A stretch of 64,000 nt of DNA from Isoetes taiwanensis (GCA_021234155.1 JAJEKV010000035.1:4790224-4854223); one strand, 5' to 3'; positions 31,219 through 42,124 are shown, counted from the stretch's first letter. Numbers and translations: made by a program. The notes: generated by a model from the letters alone, not told the origin.

Positions 31219-33168
31219 TCAGAACTGAAAACATCTGAAACAAAACACAAAACTCACCATGTCAGAAGCACGAAGTCGAAGCGCAATCATCGGACTAGTA
31301 GGTTTTCCACAAGGTAAAGAAGATCTAGAAGCGCCACACAAAGCATATCCACCGGCTGGAAAATATAAATGGTCTACAAAGCAAGCAAGCCAATTCCCAA
31401 ACTCATCATGAAGCACTGGCCACCAAGGAGCAGACTCCCAATGGAAAATGACTAACGTGATATCACACTTACATGCAAGGGCAAAGGCGACAGTCTTAGC
31501 TACAAGGCTCGGAGGAGGAAAGCAATAGCTGTTAGTGTTGGACCATGATTGAGAGAAAGCATCGGGTGGTGATAAAAAACTAGGATGTGGGTGCCAACAG
31601 TTAAACTTAGAAGTACGAGCATTATGAGCATTGGCAAAACGATCCCAATCATGCGGACCCCATCTCATATCTAACAAGGAAAAAGCTGCATCAGATCACA
31701 TATAGTCATCAAAATCAATAAGCTTTGATAGATAGTCAGCCCACTGGTTGAGGTTCCGAGGAATCCAGGCTGGTTTAAGGGTAATCCTATGCTTGGAGCA
31801 CAATATAAAGATCCTGATACACAAGGAATGAAGGTGACTAATACGAGATCCGCCTTTAGAAAGTATAAAGTATGCATTTAAGGAATCGCCAAAAGCTGTA
31901 ACCTGGGAGTTTTGCAAGGACAGAGCCCGGTTCTCAAGGAAATGGAAAAGAGCAGAAAGCTCACGGGCAGTTGAGGATGAAGATTTCTCAGCATCAGAGA
32001 AAGTACCGGCAAAATCTGTACTCGGAAAAGAACCATGAAGCCAAACTCCCCATCCCGAGTTACTAGCATCATAGCATAAAGAAATGGAAGGGTTAAGGGG
32101 TTCCCAAATGTAAGCATTATTAAGGAGATCAAAGGAGGAGGACCAAAGGTAAATTTCCGCATGCTCAGATGGGGATAACTGTAACTGTTGTGACCAAGAT
32201 GTAATGGAAGCATATAGCCTAGCAAGATTAAATGATAAGAGTTTGGAAAAGGGGCCAAAAACCATACGGAAGGACTCAATCATACCCATAAAAGAGGCTA
32301 AAGTTCGCGCTGGAATGCAGACGCTAGACAGGAGCTTGGAGGCTAAGTTGAGAAATTTTTGGCGTCTTGCAGGGGCAATGGACAAGGAGCCCGAGGATGA
32401 GTCCACCACAAAACCCAAGAATTTGGCCACATAAGAGCATTCTAGCTGGCACTTATGTAGAGCTAAAACAAAGCCTGCTGCCTCAAGATCCTGCATCACC
32501 AAGGCCTTAACATTTGTAAAATTAGAAACAGAAGTAGCAAATAAGAAGTCATCTATATAGGGAATGCAACGGCATCCTCTCGAACGCCATAAACGAACCA
32601 TCTGTCGCATTAGTTTGGTAAATACATAGCATGCAGAAGAAAGACCGAAAGGCAAGGACGTAAACACGTAGTGAGCACCCTCAAACTCGAAACCAAGGTA
32701 TGTCCATCAGACAGGGTTAATGTCTACATGATGGTATCCAGAGTGGAGATCAAACGTAAACAAGGCATCATTAGGCTTGACAACATCCCGGATTTCCTTT
32801 ATAGTCTCATATTTAAAGGGAATATGCGCTAAGCAACTATTAACATAGCGAAGGTCCAAAATAAGCCGCAATTTGTTTCCAGCTTTAGGGACTACACTCA
32901 AAGGTGAGCAAATGAAGGGAATTGATTCTGAGATTTTAGCAGCACCTGAGGCAAGCAAGTCCTTGATAGCACCCTTAACAAACTCTGCATGTTGCTGCAC
33001 AGGCTTATGGTTTGGCTTAGACCAAGGTTGACTAGGGGGGCCATGGAGCCAAGGAAGAGAATAACCGTTACTGACCCAATCAAGCACCATTGCAGAAGAA
33101 CAAAAAGATTTCCAAAAAACCAAACGGTCTTTCAATCTATTGCGCAAATAAGTCACTGGTGGGTGCAA
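31219..33168 (-). pseudogene. pol: DIRS-order pol: RT, RNase H and C-terminal domain, two in-frame TGA
   Basis: One frame runs from about 33220 to 31219, broken by TGA at 32707-32709 and 31696-31698. The first part has the RT N-terminus (RLILDLRYVNS, FTFDLHSGYHHVDI), then LPFGLSSA and the catalytic YIDDF. RNase H follows with DASNSGWGVW, ARELSAL, GDSLNAY and WIPRNLNQWADYLSK. The last segment (RWGPHDWDRFAN, DAFSQSW, FPPPSLV, APWWPVL) is the C-terminal region typical of DIRS-order pol. Both stops would arise from CGA by one C-to-T change. Apart from them there is no shift over 650 codons, so the element was lost recently or depends on readthrough. There is no ATG at 33168 (the triplet is TTG). 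Confidence 0.85.
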
Positions 33169-33224
33169 ACTTTGAGAAGGTAAAGTGCTTATATCTGTAA
33201 CAATGCGGCAACCAACTCATTAGA

Positions 33225-34605
33225 AACTCAGAAACTTAAAACCAGAATCCTCCATGGTCCCAATACCAATATAACCATGCCAACGAAAAAGCACCTTATA
33301 TGAAGCATTAAACAAAGATAAAATACCTAGGTTGTATAATAGTTAACATTAGACCTAGGTCAAATAGCAGAAAACAAAAGCCGTTATTTCGAATTAGGGC
33401 AACAGGAAGGACTGAAAGCGGTCGGTTCAGGCAAAAGGTTCGCCGAAAATGGATGTTCTTTGGTAAAAAACGCACTCTTGTGTTATTAAAATCAGGAACT
33501 CATGTTGCAATAGGTATTGAATGAAGACAAGGCTGATGCAAACGGTCCGACCAGCATAAAAACTAGGCTGATTTAAGCACCATCGTCAAGGAATGGATAG
33601 GCACATAAGATTGCACAGAAAGTTCTGATCTCCTTCTGAAGATGCACAGACCAACCCGTTTCTAAAAATCTAAAGACCATATCTGCCCATCACGACTAAC
33701 AGCAATATAGAAAGTTCTACAGACAAGTTTCAAACAGAACCACAATTGCTACAAGCAGGCATTGGTTGTGCACAAACAGCTTGCACAAAAACCTACAGTT
33801 CAATCCCGAAATGGAGACACATAATATTGCTGTAAATTGGGATGTAGATTTAGAAAATGTAACATGCAGACGCAGAATACTGATGCAAATTGAAAGCTGT
33901 AGATTTACAATCCTTGGCAGTAAATTAGCTATCCATACAACCTAGCTATGATTGAATATAAGACATGCAGCAGCAGCGCACAGAACTATCCGAGTTTAAG
34001 TAAAGGTCAGGTTGAGACAGATTTAAGAATGCCAAGCAACTAAGGAATGGGAAATCTGAAGCAAACATCCGTTGAACAGTGCTGAACAAGGAAGACAAGT
34101 GTGGAAGCTACCTTAAAAGGTTTAAACTACAGAAGCTACAAGCGCAAAACATTGGCAGAACATAAATATGGAACATTGGCAGAAAACTCAGAGAATATGG
34201 GATTCAACATGCTACTCGGACACTTTCATAACTGGAAACCAGACTTATTTGCATGGAACCTTCAAGGGCATGGAAAACAGATCAACTGATTAAATGAGTT
34301 GTAGACTGGTTAAAAGCGATCACCTACAGAAAATTAAAGGGGAAAAGGATTGCAGGCTGTTTTAAAAACACCGAACACTATTTGATATTAACTAAAGATG
34401 CTTATTGTTAACATCATTATCTGAGATTAACATCATTATCTGAGAACACTGAGCAGCTTCTTAGCCAGCAAAAATCTACCAAATTGAAAAGCTCATATTT
34501 GCTAAATTCACAAGATTTCAAAGCCAAGCAAACTGAACGCACAACTCTTTATTATCATGATCACTCCCTCAAAACAGAGAGGCAAAAACCATACAATTTA
34601 AAGAT
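33225..34605. other. Gag-pol interval of the DIRS element, non-coding
   Basis: About 1.4 kb between the gag-like ORF and pol without a recognisable frame on either strand. It could be an untranslated spacer, an intron, or a diverged part of gag. I see no nested element boundary. Confidence 0.4.
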
Positions 34606-35041
34606 TCAAGCAGGTTTATAAAACAGATTATTAGTGTTTGCTGGTGCCGGGAGACGAAGCTGTTGAGGAGCTGGAGACAGCAGAGATTTAGATGGACATG
34701 ATGCTGCCAAATGGCCTGGTTGCTGACAAATATAGCAAAGATTAGAACCTTTAAGCCCAAACTGGAAACCAAACCGCTTCTTGGAGGTCCTACTTAGCTT
34801 AGAAGCTAGTTTCCTGGCATCCCTTAACCGTTTATCACTATCACACCAATTAAATTCTCCCATTTAAGTAGCATTCAGCCAGCTTTGTTGGTCCTTCCCC
34901 GTCCCTTATCCGGACATAATTTTTTCTATTTGAAACCAAATTTGTACCTTTGTCAATAATCGCTTTGCTTGCTGGATCTAACGTCTTTTGAAGCCGCATA
35001 TGACTTTCCAACTCCGCAAATGACTCCTCAACCTCGTTCAA
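34606..35041 (-). pseudogene. gag: DIRS-order ORF1 (gag-like) with CCHC knuckle, frameshifted
   Basis: The frame 35041-34850 has a helical KFDGNIKQWDFLN / LESHMRLQ region followed by DKGTNLVSNRKNYVRIRDGE, similar in pattern to ORF1 of Ngaro/DIRS elements (KG..L..R.K.I..AD). The reading continues in the neighbouring frame, 34863-34606, with CYICQQPGHLAASC, a perfect CX2CX4HX4C zinc knuckle. A one-base shift near 34860 separates them. Further coding-like sequence to about 35390 lies in broken frames. The protein would bind the element RNA. Confidence 0.65.
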
Positions 35042-35673
35042 AAAATCCCATTGCTTGATATTCCCATCAAATTTGCGGGCAGGGGCCCTAGCCTTCTTGC
35101 TCTTCCATTGGATTTCTTCCCGAAGAGAAGCAACCTTGGATTCAGGGGGCTACCACATCTTACGCTTTAGCACCACCCAAGGCTGCAATCTTGGACTCCA
35201 TAGCACCTTGAGACCAGCAATTTTGGATTCGAAAGGCTTTCCATAGCTTGCAACCATGCGGAGACTCCTCATCAAGTAGGCACTCTTGATTTTGGATCAT
35301 TCAAAGAACCGAGAAGCTTCTGCGATAGGCCTCTTTCGGCTTGAGAGGATTCATCTTTGGGGCCATTGATGTTCTGGAGGAACAAGAAACAGTTTGAAGG
35401 AAATGAGCAAACAGAACGAAATGGTAGAGAAGGAATAATCAAGGCTGGATAGAATTCCACGAAAGAAGGAACTAATACGGGCAATTGGTAGCTTGATAAC
35501 TGGGGGTAAGGCAAATTCACCGTGAAGACATTCCGAAGGCAAAAAACCAACTATGAAGCACCGTTTGCAGAAATAATACAAGGCTTAGAAGACGTCGAAC
35601 ATGCAAAGGAGAAAGTCAAAAGCCACAACGTATGCAAATATAAATGGACGAAATAGGAAGGCGAAGTAGCCGT

Positions 35674-35854
35674 GGGCTAGACACTCCAAGCAGAAAGAGA
35701 TGCTCGTTGAGGAAGCTGATGGAGGAAAACCTGCGAGACAAGGAACTAAATAGGAGGACTTCACAAAGGACAAAAAATAACTGTCAAGCAACTACCTAGT
35801 AGTTCAAGAACTTCATCTACCTTCAATTCCTTGAAAATGAAGGTAAATGTCACT
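35674..35854 (-). repeat. Split direct repeat A1 (5' terminus)
   Basis: 181 bp from gggctagacactcc to aaatgtcact, matching A2. The right neighbour (aagggataaaag) differs from that of A2, which sets the element's 5' end here. Confidence 0.85.
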
Positions 35855-36128
35855 AAGGGATAAAAGCGTTTCCTAGAATAGCAATTTATAAAATGGTAGA
35901 TGATTAACCACAAAGACTAAGTAAAAAGAGAGACATACACATGTCTTACATGGGCAATCATGACCACTGTGTTATTAAAAAGCTACAAACTTTGTATTAT
36001 CATAATTGCACGAAAGGAAGGGAAGAGATTGTATCCCTACAATCGGAAAATACATAATGTTAAGAAACATAATGTTAAAAATATTAAAGATTGTGATGTT
36101 ATGATTCCTATGATGGAAGCTTCAAGGT
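35855..36128. other. No gene recognised
   Basis: AT-rich flank of the DIRS element. Confidence 0.35.
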
Positions 36129-36361
36129 GCGTAGCTTTTGGAGGATGCTTTATATTAGGCCACCTTAAATTTACTTATTTGTGGGTTCCTGGGATTGTTT
36201 ATTCTAGATCATGGGGTTTTATGATTTTATGTTGAAGTGTAATGGATGCTGCTTTTGGAGGATGCTTTATGTTAGGTCACCTTAAATTTACTTATTTGTG
36301 GGTTCATGTGATTGTTTGTTCATGTGATCATGAGGTTTTATGATTTTTTGTTGAAGTGTAT
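36129..36361. repeat. ~117-bp tandem duplication
   Basis: The block gcttttggaggatgctttat begins at 36134 and again at 36251. Both copies continue through ccttaaatttacttatttgt and end near ttgttgaagtgta. Confidence 0.8.
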
Positions 36362-36705
36362 ATCTTATGTTCAAACATCTAGAAGCGACAACAAAAAGAA
36401 CAAACTTAGAAAAACGTGGTAATAGATAGCAAGCTTTGCACTTATATTTAATCACTCTATGCAATGTTTTTATCCAAAAAATAGAAAGACGCATGGGAGG
36501 AGGCAAATGTGGTTCATTGTTCAATATTTTGAGGGTAAGATTCTACCATAACTTACACTCAAGTACTCCTCTTCAAGGCTAGAAAAGAATTATTCGTTAA
36601 TTTATTAGTAGGCTATTGAACACGTCCTAGCGGATGCATTTTTGGCAAAACAAAGTTCCATGAAAACTAAATAGAAAAAAATGTTAACATATAATAATGT
36701 TTATA

Positions 36706-37560
36706 ATGAGAATGAGAATGAGAATGATTTTTTATCGTCCACTGAGGCCAATCGGCCTATGGGACCCATAAGGAGCGCAGCAAACTTATTACTGTCCGGG
36801 TTAAAAAAACCCCGCCCCGAAGGGTTTTCGAGGGAAAAACCGTGGCAGTAATAAGAATGCTGTCAAACTGTACAAGTATACATCAATGTTTATATACATG
36901 TCAAGTGTGTGCCCGAGGACATAGCTGATCTCGCATGTCCATAACCTCCTCGAAGATATGATCCCAAAGACCGTCACGGATCTTTGGCTCAATGTCACAT
37001 GTAACGGCCGGCCAGGCCTGACCAACTCAGCATATCGTGTTCGAATTTGATCATATGCTGGGCAACTTTGAAGGGTATGAGATTCATCCTCAATGACTCC
37101 CATTTGGCAGCATTGACAGAGTCTGTCCTAGCGTGGCTCACCAATCCATCTGCCTGTCTCAATTCGAAGACGATGTGCCCCTGTGCGAATGGAGGCAATG
37201 AGTCTCAAAGCTTTTCATGGGCAAGTGGGTGCGCAGTAGCATTGCGGGCCTCGCTTCAATGTGGGATTTATGTGGCGGGTAGTGTCTTTGTCTTGACTGT
37301 TCAAGGGCATTGGCATCCCAAAGCTTGCCGAGGAAGCAATCGTCAAGATATTGCCTCAAGCTATGGCGACCGCCTCTGTTTGCACATGTATGCACCGCGT
37401 GCTCCCTGCACACATTCCATCTAGCCAACCATTGAGCTCTCTTTTCCCTCCAGCAGGCCTTGAGGCGCTGCGGCTCCATTGCCATGATATAAGCTAGTTT
37501 AGGGAGACGAGCATCGTCCATATTGACCACCTTCTGAAAATAGACAATGTGGCGATAAAG
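36706..37560 (-). mobile_element. LINE family B, 5'-truncated copy with (ATTCTC)n tail
   Basis: The minus strand encodes the end of LINE B ORF2 in broken frames: the block MDDARLPKLAYI near 37515, a W/R-rich segment and IEDESHTLQSCPAYDQIR near 37090-37045, matching the copy at 27.2-27.65 kb. The 3'UTR has hairpin H2 and ends cagtggacgataaaaaatc, followed by (ATTCTC)n (plus 36706-36728). It is less decayed than the 25-28 kb copy but still frameshifted. Confidence 0.75.
36784..36856 (-). repeat. Hairpin core H2 with near-perfect outer arms
   Basis: The plus strand has cttattactg (36785-36794) and its inverted partner cagtaataag (36846-36855) around the core gggttaaaaaaaccccgccc / gaagggttttcgagggaaaa. 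The nested pairing suggests a stable RNA or DNA hairpin within the LINE B 3'UTR. Confidence 0.7.
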
Positions 37561-37941
37561 GTATCATGTTCATTTGTTGTAGTAAACATTTGTTCATTGC
37601 CTCGCTTGTTATTAAGCCTTGGTTGGATGTCTATCGTAGAATGGACTTGTAAAATATACCATCATATAAGCACCTAAATGAGCCCTAAATTGGATGTCTA
37701 TCGCGGAATGGGCTTGTGAAATAAAGCATTATCTAGAGACATAGACCATTCTACCATTCCCTTTTGAGTAAATCATGTGCCATTATCTAGAGACACAAAC
37801 TGCTCCATATAAGTACGTTGCTGGTAGGAAGAGATGCATCTATTGAATCCAAATCCAAAATTGCAGAGTAATGTCTCAAGCAAGTTGGATAATCTTGAAG
37901 CCCATGGTTATCTTGAAACATTCTGGTAGGAAGAGATGTAT
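37561..37941. other. No gene recognised
   Basis: Short direct-repeat words (ttggatgtctatcg..gaatgg) recur at about 37625 and 37690, and gaagagatg(c/t)at(c/t)tattg near 37830 and 37933. No gene. Confidence 0.4.
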
Positions 37942-38268
37942 TTATTGCATGCAAAAATGTCTCAATGTCTCAAGCTTGAACAACATTGTATCTACGACTC
38001 TTGCAATGCAGTGGGAGGCAACAAAGGCACTTGTTAATTTTTCCAGTACATTTAATAAAGTCTCCAATTGCCTTCTCACTTTGCTGGCTATAGATTTGGT
38101 AATATCTCCAAATATACAGATGGCATTAATAGAATCTGCCATATAGTTAAGGGCCAAAAAGGGGTTGCACCTTCTAACTTTGCTGGCTATAGATCTGGTA
38201 ATATCTCCAAATATACAGATAGCATTAATAGAAGTTGCCATATGGTTAAAGGCAAGAAAGGGTTGCAC
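37942..38268 (-). other. Coding-like frame with a 33-residue internal repeat
   Basis: A minus-strand frame of 108 codons contains two adjacent 33-residue repeats (unit with INAICIFGDIT.SIASKVRR) generated by a 99-bp tandem duplication, followed by a helical segment (LETLLNVLEKLTSAFVASHC). The frame is open throughout and its composition is protein-like. I do not recognise the family; helical repeat or signalling-helix proteins are possibilities. It may be an exon or an exon relic. Confidence 0.35.
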
Positions 38269-38275
38269 TGTCAGT
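38078..38275. repeat. 99-bp tandem duplication
   Basis: The block actttgctggctatagat starts at 38078 and 38177. The copies share about 90% identity, and the unit is a multiple of three. Confidence 0.85.
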
Positions 38276-38349
38276 CGCAGAATACAATCTTTTGCATTGA
38301 TAAGTGTCGCTTTGAAGGCCTCAACGCTAAAGGCCTAAGCACTTGACCC

Positions 38350-38960
38350 CAAAATATTGCCTATACATATCCATGATGCCACAACCAAAATAGTGTAGAC
38401 CTTCAATATGTAGTGAAATTGAATAGTTCATGTGCTAAAAGGACCTTTCCAGCATTCCTTCCTTTGTCTCTACAAAAGTCGAAGTGTAGCTTCCTAGCAA
38501 ACATGGAAAACAAATGGGATTATATAGAATGTTGGAAGTTTCCAATAGTTCATATCCAGCTTTCTAGAGATGTAGCTACCTAGCATGTATCATGAAACAA
38601 ATGAGATTATATAATATCGAGAGACTGTTAAACTTACTGGCAACAACTCTAAGCAAGCGTGCAAAGACTTTGGAGCAAATGGGTATCATTGACATAAACC
38701 ACATTTTCCATCTATACTTTAATGGCTACTGTAGCTATCTGGGATAGAAAGTTTCTTATTCAAACACTAAGGATGTTATCTACATGAGCACCAAGGATTC
38801 TCATTCACATGAGATTCTCAAGGTCTCAGAAAATAAAATGGATGAGAAGATGCTAAATTATAGAGGACATTTGTAATGATATGGCTATACCTCTATCAAG
38901 ACTCTATGAGTTTGCTCAAGCTGAGATGAAGTAACCAAATGGAGAAATGAAGATGTGGTT
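38350..38960. other. No gene recognised
   Basis: AT-rich. The two phrases containing cct(t/a)gca..tagagatgtag near 38490-38590 look like diverged duplicates. Confidence 0.35.
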
Positions 38961-38964
38961 CTTG

Positions 38965-39068
38965 GGTTAGCAACTAAGAGATCTTGTGTTCAAGTCTCTG
39001 GGGGTCCGTCATATGTACGCTGCCAATGTGGCGTGACATAAAAATACTATCTATCTATCTATCTATCA
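38965..39068 (+). mobile_element. SINE with (TATC)n tail and LINE-like 3' end
   Basis: A B-box-like gtgttcaagtctctggg lies at about 38990-39007, after an A-box-like ggttagcaactaag. The body ends gccaatgtggcgtgacataaaaatac and then (TATC)n. The terminal word closely matches the 3' ends of LINE A (CCAATGTGGGCATGATCAATA) and LINE B (GTGGACGATAAAAATA). Confidence 0.6.
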
Positions 39069-39329
39069 TAGAGATTCTCCTTTGCCCATCAATGGACCTG
39101 CATTCAAACTCTGAATAAGGTCAGAACCTCAACCAACCAAGATTGTTAAGTGTCTGATTCTTACTGGCAGAACAAAATGTAAGTCAGGTAGCATGTACGT
39201 GTCAAATAAATCCATTGAAAGCATCTACAATACAATATCTAAATCATAATCTACAAAATTGAAATTGATATTGAATTTACCTCTCAATCTTAGAGTTAGA
39301 GCGTTCTAAGATTCTGCAACACCAAATTT

Positions 39330-41155
39330 GTATATTCTGGTATTGGAGCTGCCCACATCCATTTCAATATCCTTAACTCAAGAACGTAAATACACTTAAA
39401 TTTCTACTAGATCACGCAGCATTTCCTTCTATTCTATTCTATTCTATTCTATTCTATTATATTATATTCTTATCATTAACTTAAGAATATAAGAACACAC
39501 TTAATCCCTGCTATATGAACCCTTTCGCACATCAACATTGATACCGACAATTTCTATAAAGCCTAAAACATGGAGCATTTAAAATTAAGAATATGAATAT
39601 AGTAAGAACATTTGAAATAGGAGCTCTACTAATTAAATTTTGCTATGAAATAGGAGAAGACTTCAGCTCTTGTAAGTTTGCAACATCAGTGCATTAACAA
39701 CAACATCTTCTGCTAAACTTATGACATCATGTCATGGGCAACATCTCATCAGATTTGAAATGTGGAAAATGAATTAATGCTATTGGAATATGATGATGGT
39801 CAAATGCTTGTTAGACAAGAGTTTTATCATCCCGACCTCATGACCCATATACCTTAACATTCCAGTAGGAAAAAACATGATTAAAAGATTAATAACCTAT
39901 CTCGAACTGGCAGCTTACCATATTTCTTCTTCGAAGTATCAGACGTAACATAGTTATGGTTTCAAGCCTGTTTGTTGAAACAAACTTCAGAGTTTGGAGA
40001 TTTTAACTAGAACCTTAAGTTTTGTCTAACTTCAATACGACCTATTCTCTCTAGTTTGCAGCACATTCTGGAATTAAAAAGGTTCAAAGAGACGAAAACA
40101 TTATAGCAATATTCAAGCTTAGAACATGGATCACGTTAATTCGACCTTTAAAGGAAATTTTAAAGGAAATGATCTTTCATTTAGTTTCAAGTCTACACAT
40201 TAGAGCATGCAGCCACAGGTGAAATGATATTCTGAAATAACAGCACAAAACATAGCTATCAGTAAATCAGAGCTTGAACATGCTAGAATAGACATTTTTG
40301 TTAGCAAATTTCAAAAAAGATGTAGCTCACATCGATAGAACAATAATTTGATCATTGTTCAAGAATCCAAACCAATGACGGTGGTCCTTCCTGGCTATCT
40401 ACGAAAAGAGAATATCGTTCACAACCTTGACCCTTTGACACTTGATGGCATATCCAATTGCAAATGCTTGAAATTGGTTGCAGAAATACTTGGACAATGA
40501 CCGTGAAAGCCATACTGGTTGTCCTACGATCCATTGTGAAACCATTGAGAAAGCTATTCGTCATGTACACAAAGTTAAAACAAAGAATGTCACTCGCTAG
40601 AAGTTGCATCTCACATTTGCCAAGCTGTTGCACTTTGCTGCAAGGATGTACACCTGAAATAAGGAAATCTAACAATTTACCAGGAGTTTGATGGTGAGTG
40701 CACAAAAGAAGATGCCCGGCAGCTGTAAGTTGAAGTCCAGATATGCAGACATACACACAGATGTGTTTCTATTATAAACAGAAATAAAAGAGGTTAGACA
40801 ATGTGACCAAGCAAGAGTTACACTCAATGGCAGGATTTCAAATAACATATGAAATTTGTTTGTCATTGGTTTGCCTGTTGAATCATCATCTAACAGAAAG
40901 AAAGATAGAACATTCAATGTATTGACTTGCATAGTATAATCACATTTGATTGACAATCGTTGAACAAGATGGCCTCCTGCAAAATAATCCTTAGGTGGTT
41001 TGGCATTATTAGTCTTAATCATGGTAGACAATGATCAGCATTTAGAGATACGTGAAAAACAACGCTAATGTCTTGCCAGTATGGAAAAGCGTATAGAAAC
41101 AACCCAGAAGAACAATTACCAAATTGGATGTTTTGTCGTTACGTCTAGTCTTTCC
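39330..41155. repeat. Segmental duplication, block X copy 1
   Basis: About 1.8 kb repeated in direct orientation at 42125-43890 with roughly 93-95% identity by eye. Matching words include tctggtattggagctgccca (39337 / 42130), acaacatcttctgctaaact and gtggtccttcctggctatct (40380 / 43070). Minus-strand open stretches such as LSFFLLDDDSTGKPMTNKFHM are conserved between copies and may be exons of an unrecognised gene. Copy 1 alone has a (TTCTA)n run at 39427-39465. Confidence 0.85.
40352..41031 (-). other. Exon-like islands in duplicated block X, unrecognised
   Basis: Minus frames 40756-40352 and 41031-40669 look protein-like and have counterparts in the second copy (43395-43084 and 43657-43370) with mostly conservative differences. 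They contain segments such as DDDSTGKPMTNKFHM and FVYMTNSFLNGF. No start, splice signals or family could be assigned with confidence. Confidence 0.3.
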
Positions 41156-41273
41156 TTCCAGAAGTGTAAAACACTTGTTGGGGCATCGTGCAAAGATCAA
41201 ACCCAGTCTCTAAATAATTCTGTTACACGCTTGCAGAAAATTGGAGCAGAGACGCAAAGATCAAACTGCAAAA

Positions 41274-41552
41274 GTGTCAAAGCATGGAGCTGGAGGGCAT
41301 TTTTGCGCCAGCCAAGCACCCCCTAAGCACCTAATGCGGGAAAATTTACTTATTTTTATCTTTTTTTCTATAACTCTGATGAAGCTCAAATTTTGTATTC
41401 CAAGGCGTAATATGAATGCGTTTCAGGGAAAAATATCAAAAAATAAAAGAAAAATATTTTTTAAAAATACAAAGAAAATAGCTTCGAAAAGCACCCCCTA
41501 AGCACCATGTGTCGCTGACACAAAAAGTGCCCCCCACCTCCATGCTTTGACC
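41274..41552. mobile_element. MITE with ~25-bp inverted ends and verified empty site
   Basis: The left end gtgtcaaagcatggagctgg pairs with the right end ccacctccatgctttgacc. The 279-bp element is flanked by caaaa on both sides. The paralogous block at about 54180-54190 reads straight through tgcaaaaggcaac, so the insertion is precise. Secondary inverted words (caccccctaagcacc at both ends) extend the terminal similarity. No coding capacity. Confidence 0.8.
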
Positions 41553-41748
41553 CAAAAGGCAACAAAAAGATACAAAGTTAAAAATATACGACCAGCCAAA
41601 GAAAACACTTGAATATCTAATATTACCTTATGCTTTTCCTCAAGAATATGATGCAGGGGTAACTGTAAAACACGTATGCAATAAATCATCCCTGCAAGTG
41701 CTGTTGAACAATTGCATTCCATAGTTTGTAACCAAATAATCTCATAAG

Positions 41749-41845
41749 AGAATAGAATAGAATAGAATAGAATAGAATAGAATAGAATAGAATAGAATAG
41801 AATAGAATAGAATAGAATATGATTTTATCGTCCACGGAGACCAAC
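41749..41845 (-). mobile_element. Extremely truncated LINE B tail with (ATTCT)n
   Basis: On the minus strand only about 25 bases of LINE remain (gttggtctccgtggacgata), followed by aaatc and about 16 ATTCT units. The paralogous block near 54377-54388 lacks it. A tcataag word occurs on both sides. Confidence 0.75.
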
Positions 41846-42124
41846 ATCATAAGAACTCCTATAATACAAATGCTTGGTAATGCTTTGTGTTGCATGCATC
41901 CGAAATAGAGGAAATACTGGACACATAAACTCATAGGACCTATTTCCTTTTGTTACAAAAAAAAAAAAAAAAAAAAAATCGTGATTCAACCTTAGAGATA
42001 GAGGAGCATATAACTTCATCCCATGGCATCCATGCCGTGGAGCTATAAAATTCCTAATCCGGCAACAATACGCACCTATAACAAACTTTTACGATTTTTA
42101 GAAAATTGGAATAGAGTCAGAAGG

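Larger units (their letters stand above)
29216..35854 (-). mobile_element. DIRS-order retroelement with split direct repeats (Ngaro/PAT-like)
   Basis: Read on the minus strand, the order is A1 (35854-35674), gag-like ORF, RT/RNase H pol, tyrosine recombinase, B1 (30155-30071), A2 (30071-29891) and B2 (29300-29216). A1/A2 differ at only a few of 181 bases and B1/B2 are identical over 85 bp, so the insertion is young. B1 and A2 are contiguous, which matches the split-direct-repeat model in which a circular intermediate is completed from the internal B-A junction and integrated by a tyrosine recombinase without a target duplication. There is no integrase or protease. B1 lies inside the recombinase C-terminal coding sequence. 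A 520-bp stretch between A2 and B2 holds partial B duplications and hairpin core H4. Confidence 0.85.
41156..42115. repeat. Segmental duplication, block Y copy 1
   Basis: It matches 54066-54670 (aaaacacttgttggggcatc, attaccttatgcttttcctc, agaactcctataatacaaa). Copy 1 is longer because it contains a MITE (41274-41552) and a LINE tail with a microsatellite (41749-41845). The second copy marks both empty sites. Confidence 0.85.
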
